Assembly: GCF_965284335.1 (NCBI RefSeq)
Contig: NZ_OZ260076.1
From: Tabrizicola_A sp965284335
GTDB taxonomy: Bacteria; Pseudomonadota; Alphaproteobacteria; Rhodobacterales; Rhodobacteraceae
Length of the DNA: 64,000 bases
Reading direction: 5' to 3' (one strand)
In this document: positions 60,924 to 64,000 of the stretch, in pieces
Layout of the letters: every line of letters starts with the position of its first letter
Numbering within the stretch: position 1 is the first letter of the stretch
Program-made: the position numbers and the translations under genes
Notes under the pieces: model-generated
Told to the model about the DNA's origin: nothing
Seen by the model: the letters and a program-made list of their open reading frames with translations, nothing else
The model's database searches: none

Positions 60924-61346
60924 CTAAAGACCCAGCCTTGGGATTTCGATCGCCGGGCAGCGGTTCATCACCACCTCCAGCCCGGCGGCTTCGGCCTTGG
61001 CAGCGGCTTCGGCGTTTTCCACCCCAAGCTGCATCCAGATCACCGATGCCCCGGTTGCAATCGCCTCCACGACAACCGGCCCCACCTCTTCGGATCGGCG
61101 GAAAATATCGACCATATCCACCGGCCCCACCTCCAGCGCCACCTCGGCCAAAGACCCCCGCACCACCTCGCCAAAACCGCTCATCTCTCCCGCCTGCCCG
61201 GGATTGACCGGGATCACCCGATAGCCCCGCCCCGCCAGATAGGCCGCCACGCGGTGGCTTGGGCGGTCAGCCTTGGGCGACCAGCCGACAAGGGCGATGG
61301 TTTTGACCCTGCGCAGAATTCGGGCAATCTTGGCGTCATCGGTCAT
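60924..61346 (-). CDS. CoA-binding (YccU-like) domain protein
   Basis: This 140-residue single-domain Rossmann protein of the CoA_binding family starts MTDDAKIARILRRVKTIALVGWSPKADRPSHRVAAYL. It continues with GYRVIPVNPG and VDIFRRSEEVGPVVVEAIATGASVIWMQLG. Homologues bind CoA or nucleotides but have no settled role. The ATG at 61346 is preceded by GGAGGATCGC, which supports this start over the longer frame. Confidence 0.88.
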   Translation of the reverse strand: MTDDAKIARILRRVKTIALVGWSPKADRPSHRVAAYLAGRGYRVIPVNPGQAGEMSGFGEVVRGSLAEVALEVGPVDMVDIFRRSEEVGPVVVEAIATGASVIWMQLGVENAEAAAKAEAAGLEVVMNRCPAIEIPRLGL

Positions 61347-61356
61347 GCGATCCTCC

Positions 61357-61390
61357 AAAAGAAAAGCGCCCAAGGACAAGCCAAGGGCGC
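61357..61390 (-). terminator. Terminator for rlmB
   Basis: On the minus strand GCGCCC pairs with GGGCGC, extended by GG/CC beyond a short mismatch, and is followed by TTTTCTTTT. It lies about 115 bases after the rlmB stop, just ahead of the CoA-binding gene start. Confidence 0.75.
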
Positions 61391-61506
61391 AAGGTATGGA
61401 ACGAGGGACAGTAGACAGACGAAACCGGGGTTCCAGGCCCGCTTTCATATCTTCCAAATGGGAAGCCTGCCGCGCCGTTAAAGACCCCTCGCATTTTTGT
61501 GATCCC

Positions 61507-62286
61507 TTACCGCGTGGTCGCCGCATACAGGCTGACGGCGGCGGCGTTTGACACATTCAGGCTGCCAAAACCCCCGGCATAGGGAATGCGCGCGATCACA
61601 TCACAGGTCTCGCGCGTGCGCTCGCGCAGGCCCGGCCCTTCGGCCCCCATCACCAGCGCCAAGGGGCGGCCCCGCGTCGGTGCCAGCGCCTCGGCCAGCG
61701 TCACCTCGCCCGTGCCATCAAGGCCGATCAGCACATAGCCCATCGCCTTCAACTCGACCATGGCATCGGCCAGATTGGTCACCTTCAGATAGGGCTGGCG
61801 CTCCAAGGCCCCGCTCGCGGTCTTGGCCAAAGCCCCGGTTTCCGGCGCCGAATGGTGGCGCGGTGCCACCACCGCCCGCGCGCCAAACACCTCGGCCGAG
61901 CGCAAGATCGCCCCCACATTATGCGGATCCGTCACCCGGTCCAAAAGCACCAACAACGGCTCCCCCGCCCCGGAAATCGCCAGATCCTCAAGCTTGCCCC
62001 AGTTCAAAGGCCGCGCCTCCAAAGCCGCCCCTTGATGGACAGACCCTTCATCAATCGGCACATCGAACCGCCGCGGATCCACGATCTCGGGCGCCATCCC
62101 CGCCTCAGCAATCGCCGCCTCCAACTTGTCAAAGGCGTTTTTCGTCACCACCAGCCGCAGCTTTTCGCGCGCAGGGTTCACCAAAGCATCGCGCACCGCA
62201 TGCAGACCAAAAAGCCACACGGTTTCCTTGGCCTCCGCCTTGCGACCGCGCTCTTTATCCACCACCCAATCGGGTTTTTTTGCCAT
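61507..62286 (-). CDS. rlmB: 23S rRNA (guanosine-2'-O)-methyltransferase RlmB/TrmH family
   Basis: This SPOUT methyltransferase of about 259 residues acts on 23S rRNA (G2251 in E. coli). The substrate-binding N-domain begins VWLFGLHAVRDALVNP. The three family motifs are LLDRVTDPHNVGAILRSAEVFG, LVMGAEGPGLRERT and IPYAGGFGSLNVSNAAAVSLY. AAGGG lies 8 bases before the ATG at 62286; an ATG at 62313 is possible. It is divergent from the tRNA gene. Confidence 0.93.
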   Translation of the reverse strand: MAKKPDWVVDKERGRKAEAKETVWLFGLHAVRDALVNPAREKLRLVVTKNAFDKLEAAIAEAGMAPEIVDPRRFDVPIDEGSVHQGAALEARPLNWGKLEDLAISGAGEPLLVLLDRVTDPHNVGAILRSAEVFGARAVVAPRHHSAPETGALAKTASGALERQPYLKVTNLADAMVELKAMGYVLIGLDGTGEVTLAEALAPTRGRPLALVMGAEGPGLRERTRETCDVIARIPYAGGFGSLNVSNAAAVSLYAATTR

Positions 62287-62428
62287 CACAAAGGCCCTTT
62301 TCCGTTTTCCCATGCTCTGACCAGATCAACACGGTTTGGCAAGCGGCAAGTGGCGGGAAATTTCCACGAAAAAGCGGTGCGTTCCGCCTTGACGCTGCGA
62401 ACGCGCTTGGGTATTCCCCGCCCTCAGT

Positions 62429-62512
62429 GGGCGATATGCTACAAGGTGTGGCAGCGGACTGTAACTCCGCCGAGGCGACTCATGCCTGGTTCGATTCCAG
62501 GATCGCCCACCA
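62429..62512 (+). tRNA. tRNA-Tyr (anticodon GUA), atypical class II
   Basis: The 84-base gene folds with a perfect 7-bp acceptor stem (GGGCGAT with ATCGCCC), discriminator A and an encoded CCA (62510-62512). The D-arm has GCTA/TGGC and a loop with GG. The anticodon stem is GCGGA/TCCGC, with loop CTGTAAC giving anticodon GTA at 62461-62463. The T-arm CCTGG-TTCGATT-CCAGG is canonical. The 14-base variable arm can form GAG/CTC. Position 8 is A rather than the near-universal U, so it deviates from a standard tRNA-Tyr. Confidence 0.85.
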
Positions 62513-62539
62513 TCTTTGCTTGTCAAAGCAACGCGAAAT

Positions 62540-62563
62540 AACCAGCCTTCGGGCTGGTTTTTT
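62540..62563 (+). terminator. Intrinsic terminator after the tRNA
   Basis: AACCAGCC and GGGCTGGTT form a stem around a short TTC loop, followed by a run of six T (overlapping the stem end). It lies 28 bases after the tRNA 3' end. Confidence 0.9.
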
Positions 62564-62610
62564 CGTCTCAGGCGTGGTGGATTGCGCCTGATCCTATCAG
62601 AAAGCCCGCC

Positions 62611-63402
62611 ATGCGCTCTTTTACCTTCACCCATGCCATCACCCGCCAACCCCCGGCCTCCGCCATCCACGGTTTGCGCGCGGTTGACACCGGCGCGCCG
62701 GATTTGGCGCAGATGCGCGCCCATCACGCCGATTACATCGCCGCCCTGAAATCCACCGGCGCCACCGTGCTGGAACTCCCGGCACTCGAGGCCTTCCCCG
62801 ACAGCCTCTTTGTCGAGGACACAGCCCTTTGCCTGCCCATGGGGGCCGTGGTGATGCGCCCCGGCGCGCCCTCGCGTCTGGGCGAGGCGGCGGAAATGGC
62901 CCCGCATCTGGCGGCCCTTTACCGCGATGTCCGCACCATCACAGGCGCGCAGAACTTTATCGAGGCGGGCGATATCCTGACCACCGAACTCGAGATTCTC
63001 GTGGGCCGCTCAGCCCGCACCAATGGCGGGGGCGTCGCGGAACTGGCCGCAATCGTTGCCGATTGGGGCTATACGCTGCGCGAGGTTTTCACCCCGCCGG
63101 GCGTTTTGCATTTCAAAACCGATTGCTCGCTCTTGGACGCCGAGACGATCCTTGCCACCGAACGGCTGGACGCCTCGGGCTGTTTCAAAGGCTACCGCGT
63201 GATCCACACCGCGCCGGGCGAAGAGGCCTCGGCCAATTGCATCCGCTTCAACGATCTGGTGCTCTTCCCGGCAGGCTTTCCGCGCACGCGCGACATGCTT
63301 TTGGCGGCGGGCTACTGCGTGCAGGAAATCGGCAATTCGGAATGCGCGAAACTTGATGGCGGCATGTCCTGCCTGTCGCTGCGCTTTAGCCCCCCCACCT
63401 AA
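62611..63402 (+). CDS. Dimethylarginine dimethylaminohydrolase-like amidinotransferase-fold enzyme
   Basis: This 263-residue protein of the DDAH/arginine deiminase superfamily hydrolyses guanidino substrates such as methylated arginine to citrulline. The catalytic residues are visible: Asp/Glu in FVEDTALCLP, His in PPGVLHFKTDCSLL near residue 167 and the nucleophile Cys in LDGGMSCLSLRF near residue 255. The opening FTHAITRQPP is typical. It stands alone behind the tRNA terminator, so the physiological substrate is not indicated. Confidence 0.9.
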   Translation: MRSFTFTHAITRQPPASAIHGLRAVDTGAPDLAQMRAHHADYIAALKSTGATVLELPALEAFPDSLFVEDTALCLPMGAVVMRPGAPSRLGEAAEMAPHLAALYRDVRTITGAQNFIEAGDILTTELEILVGRSARTNGGGVAELAAIVADWGYTLREVFTPPGVLHFKTDCSLLDAETILATERLDASGCFKGYRVIHTAPGEEASANCIRFNDLVLFPAGFPRTRDMLLAAGYCVQEIGNSECAKLDGGMSCLSLRFSPPT

Positions 63403-63444
63403 AAGCGCGCGCACGGCCGCCACGCAGGCCATCTTTCTTTTTGA

Positions 63445-63474
63445 ACCCCAAGCCCCTAAGCTTGGGGTCACCTT
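63445..63474 (+). terminator. Hairpin after the DDAH-like gene
   Basis: ACCCCAAGC and GCTTGGGGT form a 9-bp perfect stem with a 6-base loop, followed by CACCTTTT. It lies 43 bases after the stop and 19 bases before the next start codon. Confidence 0.7.
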
Positions 63475-63492
63475 TTCAAGCATTGATTTCAC

Positions 63493-64000
63493 ATGGCCAA
63501 TTCCCCCCCCCGCCCCGGCACAAAGCCGCCCCTTCAACATCTTGGCCATCGTGCAAGACGGGCGGCTGGCCTATGAGGCGCTTTTGCTCTTGGCCTCGTT
63601 TAAGACGCACAACCCCGACTTTCCGGGACAGGTATTTTTGGCCGAACCCCAGCCCGGCAAACGCTGGAACCGCGATCCGCGGCTGAAATCCGACGGCATC
63701 CGCGACATGCTGCGCAGCCTTGGGGCCACGTTTTTGCCCTTTGAAAACAAGGTTTTTGGCCAAAGCTACCCCCATGGCAACAAGATCGAGGCGCTGGCCG
63801 CCCTCCCCGATGCGCCCTTCTTGTTTCTCGACACCGACACGTTGATCTTGGGCGATCTGCAGGCGCTGCCATTGGATTTTGCCCGCCCCTCCGCCTCGAT
63901 GCGGCGCGAAGGCACATGGCCCGAACCGCAGCTTTACCACGGCGGCTATGGCGAAATCTGGGGCGCGCTTTATGACCGCTTTGGCCTTGATCTGGCCGCC
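63493..64000 (+). pseudogene. Glycosyltransferase-like gene, frame broken by a C9 tract, 3' end outside window
   Basis: The ATG at 63493 reads only about 27 codons before a stop, because the run of nine C at 63503-63511 shifts the frame. With eight C, the frame would read MANSPPAPAQSRPFNILAIV and stay open to the window end. The downstream part (from 63533) looks like real protein: ILAIVQDGRLAYEALLLLASF, then FLFLDTDTLILGDLQALPL. The latter carries a DTDTLIL motif like the metal-binding DxD of GT8-type glycosyltransferases. A sequencing error, a genuine pseudogene or phase variation are all possible. Family assignment is tentative. Confidence 0.6.

Noticed and set aside
62427..62433. Acceptor stem of the tRNA starting two bases earlier (GTGGGCG)
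   Set aside because: That pairing would consume part of the CCA end. Starting at 62429 gives a perfect 7-bp stem with discriminator A and an encoded CCA.

Overview
The window looks like chromosome of a high-GC alphaproteobacterium of the Rhodobacteraceae/Paracoccaceae type. The grounds are strongly GC-biased third codon positions, the gene content (single-chain pntA with pntB, an EF-P with Lys34, a his gene group, a PopZ-like protein) and family-typical intergenic elements: palindromes such as GATTTTTCGTCGAAAAATC and repeats built on an AATACTCC core. I see no insertion sequence, prophage, CRISPR array, rRNA operon or replication origin. Genus cannot be assigned from the sequence alone. No gene-free stretch exceeds about 300 bases.

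Layout. 1-5287: peptide/opine-type ABC importer (two ATPases, binding protein, two permeases). 5385-10387: DUF3422 membrane protein, pntB, pntA and a small methyltransferase-type membrane protein. 10615-12869: kynureninase and tryptophan 2,3-dioxygenase. 13008-26130: mixed housekeeping (L,D-transpeptidase lipoprotein, lyxose-isomerase-like cupin, peptidase C26, DUF305, EamA transporter plus class V aminotransferase, ABC exporter, YgfZ, EF-P, PopZ-like, TolC-like, isoaspartyl methyltransferase family). 26152-37206: a divergent anthranilate/salicylate-type aryl-CoA catabolic cluster. 37252-39540: a RutA-like/RutF-like monooxygenase pair with its own regulator. 39684-53183: a second divergent catabolic and import cluster (indolepyruvate ferredoxin oxidoreductase, MarR, two related FAD oxidoreductases, cyclase-family hydrolase, peptide-type ABC importer). 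53323-56067: RbsD/FucU-like mutarotase, ribokinase, phosphohexomutase. 56176-60863: hisB, hisH, glsA, hisA, hisF, hisE. 60924-64000: CoA-binding protein, rlmB, an atypical tRNA-Tyr, a DDAH-like hydrolase and the start of a glycosyltransferase-like gene broken by a C9 tract.

How the genes fit together. Tryptophan dioxygenase and kynureninase would yield anthranilate. The cluster 16-26 kb downstream encodes an aryl-CoA ligase, a fused 2-aminobenzoyl-CoA monooxygenase/reductase-type enzyme, acyl-CoA dehydrogenase, enoyl-CoA hydratases, hydroxyacyl-CoA dehydrogenase, thioesterase, RidA deaminase and a MarR regulator. Together these could form a hybrid aerobic CoA route from tryptophan towards central metabolism. 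The same 16-base sequence TTCAAGCTTGAAATTT, containing a palindrome, lies in front of both kynU and the anthranilate cluster, suggesting shared control. No thiolase is present, and the only formamidase candidate is the cyclase-family protein at 45501-46292.

The least explained region is 39684-53183, where an importer, two PYROXD2/phytoene-desaturase-like flavoproteins, a cyclase-family hydrolase and a ferredoxin-linked 2-oxoacid oxidoreductase are arranged around one AT-rich divergent promoter.
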